DNA of 64,000 nt from Clostridium sp. chh4-2 (GTDB lineage Bacteria; Bacillota; Clostridia; Lachnospirales; Lachnospiraceae), in NCBI RefSeq assembly GCF_002899675.1, contig NZ_PKUU01000023.1, forward strand, positions 1-64,000, in the 5' to 3' direction. The notes below the pieces were generated by a model. That model was given only the letters and a program-made list of their open reading frames with translations, was not told the origin of the DNA and searched no databases. The stretch's first letter is position 1, and every line of letters begins with the position of its first letter. Shown one piece after another: positions 1-8,689 of this stretch. Position numbers and translations under genes: made by a program.

Positions 1-178
1 AACCTGATTCGGAATTCAGTTTCTACCTGCCTCGTTCTGTCCTTACGGACCTAAGTAGCACTACAGGGGTTCCATACGATCCCATTTGGCTGCATCTTCC
101 TTCCCCGGCCCGGACAGCCTCTCCGACCGTTGGCTTCCGGTTCCGCCTCCCCATTCCGTGCTGGTTTTCGCTAGCCTG
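1..178 (-). repeat. Large hairpin element, partial copy 4 (subtype B)
   Basis: The reverse complement of this stretch matches the 5' half of the element at 59750-60101. Shared pieces are GCGAAAACCAGCACG, GGGATCGTATGGAACCCCT, CAGAACGAGGCAGGTAGAA and CTGAATTCCGAATCAG. The window edge cuts the copy inside its apical hairpin, so the other arm is not visible. It is non-coding; an open frame across it is a by-product. The identity of the family is unknown. It could be a non-autonomous mobile element or a large structured RNA. Confidence 0.75.
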
Positions 179-224
179 GTTAAAAATAATATGAGTTCCT
201 AAATATTTATGTAGCATCACATTT

Positions 225-355
225 ACATTAATCTTTAAGGGATTATCAGAAATGCCTTCATGTTTTACTTTAAACATCAAAGCTTTTCGCGAAAAGACCT
301 CACCCTTTACATTAAATCCTCAAGGCTTTTCCGAAAATGCCTTCACCCTTGATGT
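225..355. repeat. Tandem array of three degenerate palindromic elements
   Basis: Three decayed relatives of the 46-bp palindrome at 24153-24198 lie end to end at about 225-277, 274-312 and 309-355, sharing ACAT junctions. The last is the clearest, with GAAAATGCCTTCACCCTTGATGT as its right arm. Read on the plus strand in one frame, the array gives peptide pieces such as PFTLN and PQGFSENAFTLDVK, similar to the peptide encoded by the intact palindrome. No start codon or ribosome binding site is present, so I do not call a gene. Confidence 0.7.
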
Positions 356-393
356 AAAAACTTACTTACTATTCCGCAAAATCTTTTTTACTT

Positions 394-707
394 AGCCAGC
401 CAAGCAACAGCCGGAAATAAGGGGAAACCTGGGCGGGCGGCGGAACTGGAGAAAGGCAGGGGATCGTGTGCAGACTCTTAGTGATACTTGGTCGGTAAGA
501 ACGGAAAAAGGCAGACAAATACTGAATTCCGAATCAGTATTTGAGGCGCCACTGAACGATGAAGTCATAAAGAGTTCATCGTGAATGGCGCCGCGCTGCC
601 TTTTTCCGCTCTTGGCGGCCTAGTATCTCTTAGGGTCGTAACCCGAATCCCCTGCCTTTCTCTAGTTCCGCCGCCCGCCCAGGTTTCCCCTTCTTTCCGG
701 CGTATCT
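394..707 (+). repeat. Large hairpin element, copy 1 (subtype A)
   Basis: This is a roughly 300-nt imperfect inverted repeat. The outer arms (410 onward against the stretch ending at 701) pair over more than 50 bases, including GGGCGGGCGGCGGAACT with AGTTCCGCCGCCCGCCC. An inner helix pairs AAAAAGGCAG with CTGCCTTTTT. Two apical hairpins follow, AATACTGA/TCAGTATT and GGCGCCA/TGGCGCC around the constant core GAAGTCATAAAGAGTTCA. It ends about 20 bases from the stop codon of the minus-strand ZIP gene. It shares its left flank and right end with the copy at 24449-24763. Function is unknown; it could act as an RNA or as a mobile element. Confidence 0.85.
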
Positions 708-730
708 TAGTTAAATAAAGATTTTCCTGT

Positions 731-1483
731 CTAAAATAAGGAATCCATAACCATCATTACAATAAAACCAAGAAGAAGGGCATAAGTTGCTAAGCGGTCA
801 TAATCATGCATATGTGTTTCCGGAATCATCTCATCGCTGATCACATAGAGCATGGTTCCGCCTGCGAAAGACAGTAAAAACGGCAGTACCGCGCTGGAAA
901 CAGACGCCGCAAAAAATCCGATAAACGTCCCTACCACTTCAATCAGTCCTGTAAATGACGCAATCAAGAACGTCCTTTTTTTGCTGACTCCGCTCAAAAC
1001 CAAAGGAGAAATAATAACCATCCCCTCCGGTATATTCTGCAGCGCAATTCCAAATGCCACGGCTATGGCATTGCCGGTATCCCCGGCGCCGAATCCGACG
1101 CCGGCGGCCAGACCTTCCGGCAGATTATGGATTGCAATTGCCATCACAAACAGCATTACTTTATTTAAAGATTTATTATTTTTATGAGCTTCCCGGTCCA
1201 TTCCGGTAATATTGTGGAGATGGGGGGTAAATTTATCCGCTGCATTTAAGAATAATGCGCCGCAGAGGATACCGGCTGCCGGAATCCAGATTCCAGGCGC
1301 TCCCACCGTTTCCATGGCCGGCAGAATCAGTCCGAAGACGGCTGCGGCCAGCATGATTCCGGCCGCAAATCCCAATATGATATCATTCCATTTATGAGGA
1401 ATATTGCCCACTAAAAAACCAATTAAGGCTCCGAGAACAGTTGCTCCTCCTACTCCAAATGCGGTTATAATTACTAGCTGCAT
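731..1483 (-). CDS. ZIP family metal transporter
   Basis: A 250-aa polytopic membrane protein of the ZIP (ZupT-like) family, which imports divalent metals such as zinc or iron. The two signature motifs of the metal path are visible: HNLPEG at residues 119-124 and QNIPEG at 149-154, each in a predicted helix. A hydrophilic, His-containing loop around residues 85-105 is typical. The start at 1483 has GGAG seven bases upstream. It lies 38 bp downstream of the rubredoxin/glutamate synthase-like gene on the same strand and is probably co-transcribed. Metal specificity cannot be told from sequence alone. Confidence 0.9.
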   Translation of the reverse strand: MQLVIITAFGVGGATVLGALIGFLVGNIPHKWNDIILGFAAGIMLAAAVFGLILPAMETVGAPGIWIPAAGILCGALFLNAADKFTPHLHNITGMDREAHKNNKSLNKVMLFVMAIAIHNLPEGLAAGVGFGAGDTGNAIAVAFGIALQNIPEGMVIISPLVLSGVSKKRTFLIASFTGLIEVVGTFIGFFAASVSSAVLPFLLSFAGGTMLYVISDEMIPETHMHDYDRLATYALLLGFIVMMVMDSLF

Positions 1484-1521
1484 CTCATTTCTCCTTCTGG
1501 TAATGTGGTTTCAAATTCATT

Positions 1522-2907
1522 TTATGCATGCCTGATATCCGTGTACTCAGAAATCTCACGGCTGAGCGTGCATAAATCCTGGGTATTCATATCATGGAGA
1601 TCGCTGTGCCCGGTGATTCTGGCAAATGTCTTCAACTCTTCCAAGGAACAATTGAGGAAATTTGCAACTCTCTGGGCGGCTGCATCCACTTTCAAACGTT
1701 TTCTCAGTTCCGGGTCCTGTGTTGCCACTCCAACCGGACAATTTCCTGAACCGCAGATCCGGTACTGCTGGCAGGCCGCTGCAATCAGCGCCGCAGAAGC
1801 GATGGCTACCGCATCCGCTCCCATGGCAATCGCCTTTGCAAAATCAGAGGCCACCCTCAGGCCGCCGGTAATCACCAGCTGTATATCGGAATTAACCTGA
1901 TCCAGATATTTTCTGGCACGGCTAAGCGCATATATGGTTGGCACGCTGGTAGCATCGCGGACAATTTTAGGGCTCGCTCCGGTTGCCCCGCCGCGGCCGT
2001 CTATGGTTACAAAATCAGGTTCCGCATAAACACAGTATTCCAAATCCTGTTCGATCCTTCCCGCTGCAATTTTAATGCCAATAGGTCTTCCGCCGGAAGC
2101 CAAACGAAGCTGGGACACCAGATCCTTTAAATCCTCTTTGCTGTTAATATCTTCAAACTTGGACGGGCTGATCACATCCTGGCCCAACGGCTTATTTCTG
2201 ATTTTACTGATCTCAGGCGTTACCTTTCCACCCGGCAGATGGCCTCCCATTCCCGGTTTGGTGCCTTGTCCGATCTTGATCTCGATGGCGTCTGCATTCT
2301 GAAGATTTTCCGGCGTCACGCTGTACCGGTTAGGTACATATTCAAATATGTATTTATACGCCGCTTCCATCTCTTCCGGTAAAATACCGCCTTCACCGCT
2401 GCACATTGCGGTCCCGGCCATGGCAGAACCTTTAGCCAGAGAAATCTTCACCTCTTTCGACAGGGCTCCAAATGACATATGTGAAACGTAAACCGGCCCT
2501 TCCAAAACCATAGGCTTCTTCGCATGTTTTCCGATTACCGTAGTCGTGTTCACAGGATCATGTTCCATAAGAGGCGGCGGATTCAGCTGAGCGCCCAATA
2601 TCAGAATGTCGTCCCAGTTCGGCATAGGCATTCTGGTCCCCATCGCTTCTATAATAGGCTTTCCTGTCACTGCCATCTGATGAATCTCTGACATGTAACG
2701 GCATCCCGCATCCTCTCTCGCATATTCGGAAGGATAATCAAGCGGTGTCCCCTCCTCCTGCTTAATTACCGTCTCTTCTTCCTCCAGCTTTTCAAATGAA
2801 GTGACCGGCTGTTTGCAAACCGGACAGCATTCTAACTCCCCTATCTTCTTTCCCTCTTTTTCCTCATCAAAAATAAATCCACAAATCTTACAGCGATATT
2901 TCCCCAT
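1522..2907 (-). CDS. Rubredoxin-fused glutamate synthase-like FMN protein
   Basis: A 461-aa protein. The first 45 residues form a rubredoxin-like iron site (CKIC at 6-9 and CPVC at 28-31). The rest is the FMN-binding barrel of the glutamate synthase large-subunit domain (archaeal/GltB2 type), with GGRGGATGASP for the flavin phosphate region and a C-terminal Cys cluster (CGSGNCPVGVATQDPELRKR) for a 3Fe-4S centre. There is no glutaminase domain, so ammonia would have to come from elsewhere, or the protein may be a different flavin oxidoreductase. The start has a GGAG ribosome binding site. A ZIP transporter follows closely on the same strand. Confidence 0.85.
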   Translation of the reverse strand: MGKYRCKICGFIFDEEKEGKKIGELECCPVCKQPVTSFEKLEEEETVIKQEEGTPLDYPSEYAREDAGCRYMSEIHQMAVTGKPIIEAMGTRMPMPNWDDILILGAQLNPPPLMEHDPVNTTTVIGKHAKKPMVLEGPVYVSHMSFGALSKEVKISLAKGSAMAGTAMCSGEGGILPEEMEAAYKYIFEYVPNRYSVTPENLQNADAIEIKIGQGTKPGMGGHLPGGKVTPEISKIRNKPLGQDVISPSKFEDINSKEDLKDLVSQLRLASGGRPIGIKIAAGRIEQDLEYCVYAEPDFVTIDGRGGATGASPKIVRDATSVPTIYALSRARKYLDQVNSDIQLVITGGLRVASDFAKAIAMGADAVAIASAALIAAACQQYRICGSGNCPVGVATQDPELRKRLKVDAAAQRVANFLNCSLEELKTFARITGHSDLHDMNTQDLCTLSREISEYTDIRHA

Positions 2908-3148
2908 TTAGCTTCTCCTTTCTGAACTCCGTTCTCTAAAATAACTGTATTTATCATATCACATTTTTCCTCATTTTAAAATAGTAATAATTATTATTTT
3001 TATTTATAAGTTGATTATGAAATACGGTCTGATAATGATTACATTCATCTATAAGGCAGCGCTGAAAAATATCAGATTCTTTCTCAGTATTGGATATATG
3101 GACATCCATGAAAAATAATATGCTGACTTGGTCATACCTTTTATATTA

Positions 3149-3186
3149 TAAAAAAACAGCACAACCGAAGTCGTGCCGTTTTTTTA
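3149..3186 (-). terminator. Rho-independent terminator of the LPXTG protein gene
   Basis: On the minus strand a 10-bp stem (ACGGCACGAC with GTTGTGCTGT, two G-U pairs) closes a TTCG tetraloop and is followed by seven T. The two wobble pairs work only on the minus strand, so this serves the gene ending at 3202. The remaining bases between 2908 and 3148 are AT-rich; I see no gene there. Confidence 0.85.
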
Positions 3187-3201
3187 ATATTCTGCAATAA
3201 A

Positions 3202-6075
3202 TTATTCTGTTTCTTCTTTCCTCTTTGTGATGACATATACTGCAAGCATCAGACTGGACATAAGAAGCATAATCAAGTTTTTATGTCCTGTGGTATCCCC
3301 TGTTTTAGGAAGAGGGGCTAAAGGAACATCTGTTTCCGGAATTGATACCGGTGCTGTTTCGGGTCCCTCAGCCATAGGCACTTGCTCTTCATTGATCGTG
3401 GTCGTCACTCCCGGTCCTCCCGCGGTTGTGGTTGTACCTCTTCCGGGCTTTGTTCCCGAACTTGAACCACCGCCGCCTCCGCCGCTTGGCCTATATGTTG
3501 GTGTGCTTGAATCATTTTTTGTGTAATATACATTAAATACAATATCTGCTGTCAGAGAACCTTCTGTCGCTGTGTTGTCACAGCTGTCCCATGTATAACC
3601 CGAGATAGCCAGCTGTGTTCTGTCTGTTACGTTATAGCTGCTGTTTTCCAACTGTGTGGTTGTAAATGTATCGGCAAGCTTTGTAGTTGTGCCTTTCTCA
3701 TAATAGTTAACCGTAATCGTGTAGCTGTTCGGAATTGTTGGGTTTTCCTGCGCAGAATAATATACATTAATCACTTTGTCTGCATCACCAGTTCCCGTTA
3801 CCGCATCGCCGTCCATCTTAACCAGTTTAAATCCGTCAAATGCTTTGTTCGCTTCCGCTGTCACATCATAGGACTCTTCAATATAAATGGTTTCCTGATA
3901 AGAATCACACATTGCGGAACCATTGTCTAAATTGAAATAGTTAATTGTCAGATTATGATCCACCTGTTCTAATGAAAGCCCTAATAAAAACCGCCAGCTA
4001 TAATAGATATATGCATTTCCCATATAAGGTCCGCTAATATTCAATTTAATCGGATTGCCCATGGCTGCACTGGTTCCTGCTTCAAGTCTACCAAACGTGC
4101 TCTTTACCACCTCATTAGCCTCTTCCAAATTTCGCATGCTGTCGCCAATTGACGCAGTTGGGTTAGTTCCGTCATAAGAAATATTCAGCAATGCATTATA
4201 ACAGAAATTAAAATGGCTGTCGATCACTTCCGGGTCTGTTTCCAAAACACCTGAAGATTGGCTGACATTATTTCCGTAAATCAGAGCTAATGTATTTAAA
4301 TCAAAATCATCCAGCACCTGAGCATCCGATACACGGTTCGGATACTTTGCGGCATTCAATTCATTGTAGTAATCCACATAATACTGAGCCAGCGCATTTT
4401 CACCTGAATATCCTTGCTTCTCAAGTTCCTGCCAAATCTCTTCTGTTGAATACGTGGGCTTAGTCACATCTTTTAATAAATCTTTCAGCGCTGTGGTTTT
4501 TATACGGTAGCAGGTAGCATAGGCAGGAACTGCATATCCATGGAAGCCCTGTGTATTATCGAAGTTATCATCTTCCACAGCCGGTCCAATGCCAAAGGAA
4601 TTATCTTTATACCGGTAAATATGACCGCTGTTGTTCACGATTTCCACGTCAAAGGTAACGGTATCTCCTGGCATATAAATATATTCGGTAAACGGATCAC
4701 AGAAATTCAGATAAGTATATAAATCACCTTCTGCATTTTCTGCAATTGTATAAACCGCTTTTGCATCATGAATTCTGCCCTTGCTGTCTTTTTCTCCGGG
4801 AATCATCTGTTCCGTAATGCTTTCGCTCTGTATACCGAATTCAGGCAGTTCAACGGCCCACTTCGTGCTGTGGTCGATGTCACGGCTCTTCTGCTCACCG
4901 TAAACCGCTCCATCTCCAGTGGTATATGGTACAAATACGGAAAAATGGGTTGTCGTGAACTCCAATTCACCTGTCTCATCATTCCTTCTGGCATCCATAT
5001 CCACTAACTCGTCGTTATCCTTTACATGGAAAACACCTTCTTCCACTGCCTGAGCGTCCTCATCCGACAAAAGCTCTGCTGCGCTCAACTCAAGAAATGA
5101 TACCTTCAAAGTGCCTGCTTTCGGTTCTACTTCTTCACCTTCTGCATTCAATAACTTGATATCAAATGCTTTAAAGGTATTTAAGTTCTTTCCCTCTTTA
5201 GATAATTTTTCCACCAAAGCCTGTTCAATTTCTTCGGTATCTTCAACGGTTGTTACTGATAATGTAACATCTTCTTCTAATTCTGCATCCAATACTTCTA
5301 CAGTAACGATAACATCTTCAATTTCTACCGGTTCAAATGTAACAGAAGCTTTTTCTGATGTATCCTGAACTGCTTCAGGAACCTCCGGAGTTTTATTTCC
5401 GACGCCGCCTGCCTGGCCGTTACCGCCGTTCGTAATAACTTCTTCCGTTTTCTCTCCTTCAGTTCCGGTTGTCTCTTCACTCCCCGCTTCTACATTTCCG
5501 GATTCTTCATTTCCAGCTTCTTCGCTTCCGCTTTCTTCGTCTCCAGCTTCTTCGCTTCCACTTTCTTCGTTTCCAGCTTCTTCGCTTCCGTTTTCTTCGT
5601 TTCCAGCTTCTTCATTTCCGCCTTCTTCGTTTCCAACTTCTCCGCTTCCGTTTTCTTCGTTTCCAGCTTCTTCATTTCCGCTTTCTTCGTTTCCAGCCTC
5701 TCCGCTTCCACTTTCTTCGTTTCCAGCTTCTTCATTTCCGCTTTCTTCGTTTCCAGCCTCTCCGCTTCCACTTTCTTCGTTTCCAGCTTCTTCATTTCCG
5801 CTTTCTTCGTTTCCAGTTTCTTCGCTTCCTCCTTCTTCGTTTCCAGTCTCTTCACTTCCGCTTTCTTCGTTTCCAGTCTCTTCGCTTCCACTTTCCTCGC
5901 CTCCGGTCTCTTCATTTCCGCCTTCGCCGCCAGCTTCTTCTCCGCCTTGTGCTTCTATCTCATCCGCGAAAGATGACATCATGCCAGCGCTGGTATTACC
6001 AAACACCATCATAAATGCCAGTGCAAAAGCGAGCATTTTCTGGCGCGTTCTCCTAACTAAATTTGTTTTTCTCAT
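3202..6075 (-). CDS. LPXTG cell-wall anchored protein with acidic repeat and MucBP-like domains
   Basis: A 957-aa surface protein. It has an N-terminal signal peptide (basic start, hydrophobic core, end near residue 38). About residues 40-205 form a low-complexity block built on a five-residue unit of the G-N/S-E-E-x type. A central beta-rich region follows. There is at least one MucBP-like module (YTITVNYYEKGTTTKLAD type), a Gly/Pro/Ser-rich stretch, and a sortase signal LPKTG at 922-926 with a hydrophobic segment and a KRK tail. The start at 6075 has GGAAGGGTGG upstream. The promoter carries a double TGTAAC box also found upstream of the gene at 14659. A role as adhesin or stalk is inferred. 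Confidence 0.85.
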   Translation of the reverse strand: MRKTNLVRRTRQKMLAFALAFMMVFGNTSAGMMSSFADEIEAQGGEEAGGEGGNEETGGEESGSEETGNEESGSEETGNEEGGSEETGNEESGNEEAGNEESGSGEAGNEESGNEEAGNEESGSGEAGNEESGNEEAGNEENGSGEVGNEEGGNEEAGNEENGSEEAGNEESGSEEAGDEESGSEEAGNEESGNVEAGSEETTGTEGEKTEEVITNGGNGQAGGVGNKTPEVPEAVQDTSEKASVTFEPVEIEDVIVTVEVLDAELEEDVTLSVTTVEDTEEIEQALVEKLSKEGKNLNTFKAFDIKLLNAEGEEVEPKAGTLKVSFLELSAAELLSDEDAQAVEEGVFHVKDNDELVDMDARRNDETGELEFTTTHFSVFVPYTTGDGAVYGEQKSRDIDHSTKWAVELPEFGIQSESITEQMIPGEKDSKGRIHDAKAVYTIAENAEGDLYTYLNFCDPFTEYIYMPGDTVTFDVEIVNNSGHIYRYKDNSFGIGPAVEDDNFDNTQGFHGYAVPAYATCYRIKTTALKDLLKDVTKPTYSTEEIWQELEKQGYSGENALAQYYVDYYNELNAAKYPNRVSDAQVLDDFDLNTLALIYGNNVSQSSGVLETDPEVIDSHFNFCYNALLNISYDGTNPTASIGDSMRNLEEANEVVKSTFGRLEAGTSAAMGNPIKLNISGPYMGNAYIYYSWRFLLGLSLEQVDHNLTINYFNLDNGSAMCDSYQETIYIEESYDVTAEANKAFDGFKLVKMDGDAVTGTGDADKVINVYYSAQENPTIPNSYTITVNYYEKGTTTKLADTFTTTQLENSSYNVTDRTQLAISGYTWDSCDNTATEGSLTADIVFNVYYTKNDSSTPTYRPSGGGGGGSSSGTKPGRGTTTTAGGPGVTTTINEEQVPMAEGPETAPVSIPETDVPLAPLPKTGDTTGHKNLIMLLMSSLMLAVYVITKRKEETE
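5470..5950 (-). repeat. 15/30-bp tandem repeats inside the LPXTG gene
   Basis: Around 30 near-identical 15-bp units (plus strand TTCTTCGTTTCCAGC and variants) alternate as 30-bp pairs. They encode GNEESGSEEAG-type sequence. Because the unit is a multiple of three without stops in several frames, long false open frames run through it on both strands. The copy number is likely to vary between strains by slippage or unequal recombination. Confidence 0.9.
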
Positions 6076-6134
6076 ATGGTTACCACCCTTCCAAATTCTT
6101 ATCTATTAACCATTCATCATTTATTTATGATGCC

Positions 6135-6167
6135 ATTATATCAGCTGGCAGTTACAAAATGGTTACA
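6135..6167 (-). promoter_or_regulatory. LPXTG gene promoter with SARP-type double TGTAAC box
   Basis: On the minus strand two TGTAAC hexamers (plus-strand GTTACA at 6151-6156 and 6162-6167) repeat with an 11-bp period. The nearer one is 10 bases upstream of a perfect -10 box TATAAT (6135-6140). No good -35 hexamer is present; the repeats occupy that place. The same 17-bp core, with the same spacing to its -10 box, precedes the gene at 14659. Direct repeats of 11-bp period just upstream of the -10 are the known layout of SARP-regulated promoters, and a BTAD/SARP-type regulator is encoded at 14849. Confidence 0.7.
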
Positions 6168-6347
6168 ACTTGGAAGAACTGGTAATTATTTTATGTAACT
6201 TTTTCGATTTAGTCCGGAGGCCGTAACCATCGGGTATTTGTCCTTCTCCTTCTTCATTTTATATACTATACTATACGCTGAAAAGAGATTCTCTAAAAAT
6301 TCCCTGTCTTTTCCCGGCAGCATGAGCATCGGAAAGCTGCACTGTTA

Positions 6348-6917
6348 TCATTTAGGCCATACAATTTTTCCAAATGTATCCGCATACGTCTGCCCTGCTG
6401 CCGGATAGGAACACTGATACACTGCACTTCTATCCTGAGCCACTCCTAAATGACTCCAATAGCTGCTCTTATTCGCTCCGTCGAAAAATACCCTGTGTTC
6501 TACAACATAATAGGTCTTCCCCTGATAATCCACGGTTTCTACATAGTTAAAATACAGATCTGCTCCCAACTCCTCGTTCCTGCTGCCAAATATTTCAGTA
6601 CAGAAAGCTTCCACATCCGCAGGCTCCAGCATTTTAGAATCTGCGTGTGTTTCCTGCTGCACCCAGCTTCCATCACTTCCCACTTGAAAGCCGTCCGGAG
6701 TAACTGTGTCGGAAAGCATCCAGCCGTTTTCATCAAAATAGTACCATTTCCCATCAATCAATTCCCACCCCACGGAATATCCCCGTTCAGATGAATTGGT
6801 GTACCAATAGCGCCCGTCCGGCGCCTGCTGCCAGGCGGCCAGTGACATCATCGCAAAACTTAGAGACAAACTGCCTGCAACCGCTGCGGTTAACAACCCC
6901 TTAACTCTTTTTCTCAT
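6348..6917 (-). CDS. Secreted protein with cell-wall-binding repeats
   Basis: A 189-aa exported protein. The start at 6917 (MRKRVKGLL...) is preferred over an upstream one at 7010 because AGGAG lies nine bases before it and a signal peptide begins there directly (end near AWQQ, residue 28). After the signal come aromatic repeats of the cell-wall/choline-binding type (GRYWYTN, GWELIDGKWYYFDENGW, DGFQVGSDGSWV). A roughly 90-residue C-terminal domain that I do not recognise follows. It probably sits on the cell surface through the repeats. The next gene downstream on the strand is the LPXTG gene, which has its own promoter. Confidence 0.75.
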   Translation of the reverse strand: MRKRVKGLLTAAVAGSLSLSFAMMSLAAWQQAPDGRYWYTNSSERGYSVGWELIDGKWYYFDENGWMLSDTVTPDGFQVGSDGSWVQQETHADSKMLEPADVEAFCTEIFGSRNEELGADLYFNYVETVDYQGKTYYVVEHRVFFDGANKSSYWSHLGVAQDRSAVYQCSYPAAGQTYADTFGKIVWPK

Positions 6918-7021
6918 ACTCCATTTCTCCTTTTTATAATTTTTGTCACTACAATCAATTATAATATATGAGGGCACCTGAAACATTCCTCCTGCTTCAG
7001 GTACCCCCATATCATATTTTA

Positions 7022-8689
7022 TTAATAGAACAATCTGTTTACGGCACTAAAGATACCGCGGATAGACGCTCTTGTAATGTTGGAGCTGATTCCCACGCCA
7101 TATGTGGTGCGTCCTGTCTTCACATCTAACATGTGAATATAAGATGCCGCCTGTGCGTTGCCGCCTGCTCCCAATGCATGCTCATTGTAGTCCAGAACCT
7201 TGGTGTCGATTCCCAGTTCATCATGAAGTCCCTGCTGAATCGCATCGATCGGTCCGTTACCAACGCCTTCAAATACTTTTTCAATGCCATTGTTGGTATA
7301 AGTAACTCTGGCAAGTGTTGCAAACTCGCCATTCTCCATCTCCGTATCGGTAATCTGACATTTGCGGAAATGCATCGGCTCTTTTCTTTCGATATAAAGC
7401 CTTTTGAACTCATCCATAATCTGTTCCGGAGCCACTTCACCCTGCTTCTCGGAAATGGTCTGGATGACGTCTGCAAATTCTTTATGCATACCCTTAGGCA
7501 GCTTGAAACCATAAAATGTGTCCATAACAAACGCTACGCCGCCCTTACCGGACTGGCTGTTGATGCGGACAATCGGCTCGTACTCTCTTCCGATATCGCT
7601 CGGATCGATAGGCAGATACGGAACCTCCCAGTACTGGCTGTTTCTCTCATGCAGCGCCTGCATTCCTTTGTTGATCGCATCCTGGTGAGATCCGGAAAAA
7701 GCGGTAAATACCAGCTTTCCTGCATATGGATGTCTCGGATGGATATCCATCTTCGTGCATCTCTCATAAACTTCACTGATCTCGCGGATATTTTCAATAT
7801 TAAGTTCCGGGTTAATCCCCTGTGAAAACATATTATAAGCCACTGTCAGAACGTCCACATTACCAGTTCTCTCTCCGTTGCCAAGCAGTGTGCCTTCCAC
7901 TCTGTCGGCTCCCGCAAGCAGGGCCAGTTCGGTAGACGCCACTCCGCATCCTCTGTCATTATGAGGATGTACGCTTAATATGATGCTGTCACGGTTTTTA
8001 AAATGTGTGTTCATCCACTCAATCTGATCTGCATAAACATTAGGAGTTGTCATCTCAACCGTAGACGGCAGGTTGATAATCACCGGTTTATCCGGTGTCG
8101 CTCCCCATGTTTCCTGAACTGCAGTACAGATATCAAGCGCATAATCCAGTTCTGTGCCGGTAAAACTTTCCGGAGAATATTCCAGGAAAATCTCTCCGTC
8201 GAACTGATCTGCATATTTCTTCACTAATTTAGTGCCGATAATGGCAATTTCCTTAATCTCTTCCTTGCTCTTATTGAAAACAACGTCTCTCTGCAGAGTG
8301 GAAGTAGAATTATAAATATGTACAATAACCTTGCCGATTCCCTGAATCGCTTCAAATGTTCTCTTAATCAAATGCTCACGGCACTGAACCAATACCTGAA
8401 CCCTTACATCATCGGGAATCATCTTGCGGTCAACCAGCTGTCTTAAAAAGTCGAATTCAATCTGGGAAGCTGCCGGAAATCCGATCTCAATTTCCTTAAA
8501 ACCAAGCTTCACAAGCAAATTAAACATCTCAATCTTTTCTTCAACAACCATAGGCTCTATTAATGCCTGGTTTCCGTCTCTTAAATCAACGCTGCACCAA
8601 ATCGGCGCCTTCTGGATCTCTTTGTTCGGCCATTGTCTCTCCGGGTAATCTACAACCGGTACTCTCTTATATCTCTGATAATTTAACAT
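7022..8689 (-). CDS. leuA: 2-isopropylmalate synthase
   Basis: A 555-aa enzyme that condenses acetyl-CoA with 2-oxoisovalerate in the first committed step of leucine biosynthesis. The catalytic DLRDGNQ motif follows WCSV near residue 32. The metal-binding HPHNDRG motif and the C-terminal LeuA regulatory domain (leucine feedback) are present. Length and N-terminus (YPERQWP) fit the longer LeuA group. It stands alone, without leuB/C/D, and has a strong promoter and a roughly 330-nt leader. GAAGGAGAGG lies before the ATG. Confidence 0.93.
   Translation of the reverse strand: MLNYQRYKRVPVVDYPERQWPNKEIQKAPIWCSVDLRDGNQALIEPMVVEEKIEMFNLLVKLGFKEIEIGFPAASQIEFDFLRQLVDRKMIPDDVRVQVLVQCREHLIKRTFEAIQGIGKVIVHIYNSTSTLQRDVVFNKSKEEIKEIAIIGTKLVKKYADQFDGEIFLEYSPESFTGTELDYALDICTAVQETWGATPDKPVIINLPSTVEMTTPNVYADQIEWMNTHFKNRDSIILSVHPHNDRGCGVASTELALLAGADRVEGTLLGNGERTGNVDVLTVAYNMFSQGINPELNIENIREISEVYERCTKMDIHPRHPYAGKLVFTAFSGSHQDAINKGMQALHERNSQYWEVPYLPIDPSDIGREYEPIVRINSQSGKGGVAFVMDTFYGFKLPKGMHKEFADVIQTISEKQGEVAPEQIMDEFKRLYIERKEPMHFRKCQITDTEMENGEFATLARVTYTNNGIEKVFEGVGNGPIDAIQQGLHDELGIDTKVLDYNEHALGAGGNAQAASYIHMLDVKTGRTTYGVGISSNITRASIRGIFSAVNRLFY

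Noticed and set aside
225..355. CRISPR-like array
   Set aside because: The repeats are palindromes placed end to end without spacers, and no cas genes are present in the window.
394..707. Group II intron or IscB-type guide RNA identity for the large hairpin element
   Set aside because: No domain V-like hairpin and no reverse transcriptase or nuclease gene nearby; the structure is an almost continuous inverted repeat.
5490..5915. Lys/Glu-rich open frame on the minus strand inside the LPXTG gene
   Set aside because: Same repeat read in another frame; the LPXTG frame has signal peptide and sorting signal, so it is the real one.
5469..6014. Long open frame on the plus strand (Arg/Phe/Leu repeat) opposite the LPXTG gene
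   Set aside because: It is a by-product of the 15-bp repeat, which has no stops in this frame. It has no ribosome binding site, and its composition is unlike a real protein.
6187..6240. Further TGTAAC-like motifs upstream of the LPXTG gene
   Set aside because: The spacing is not 11 bp and no -10 box follows at the right distance.
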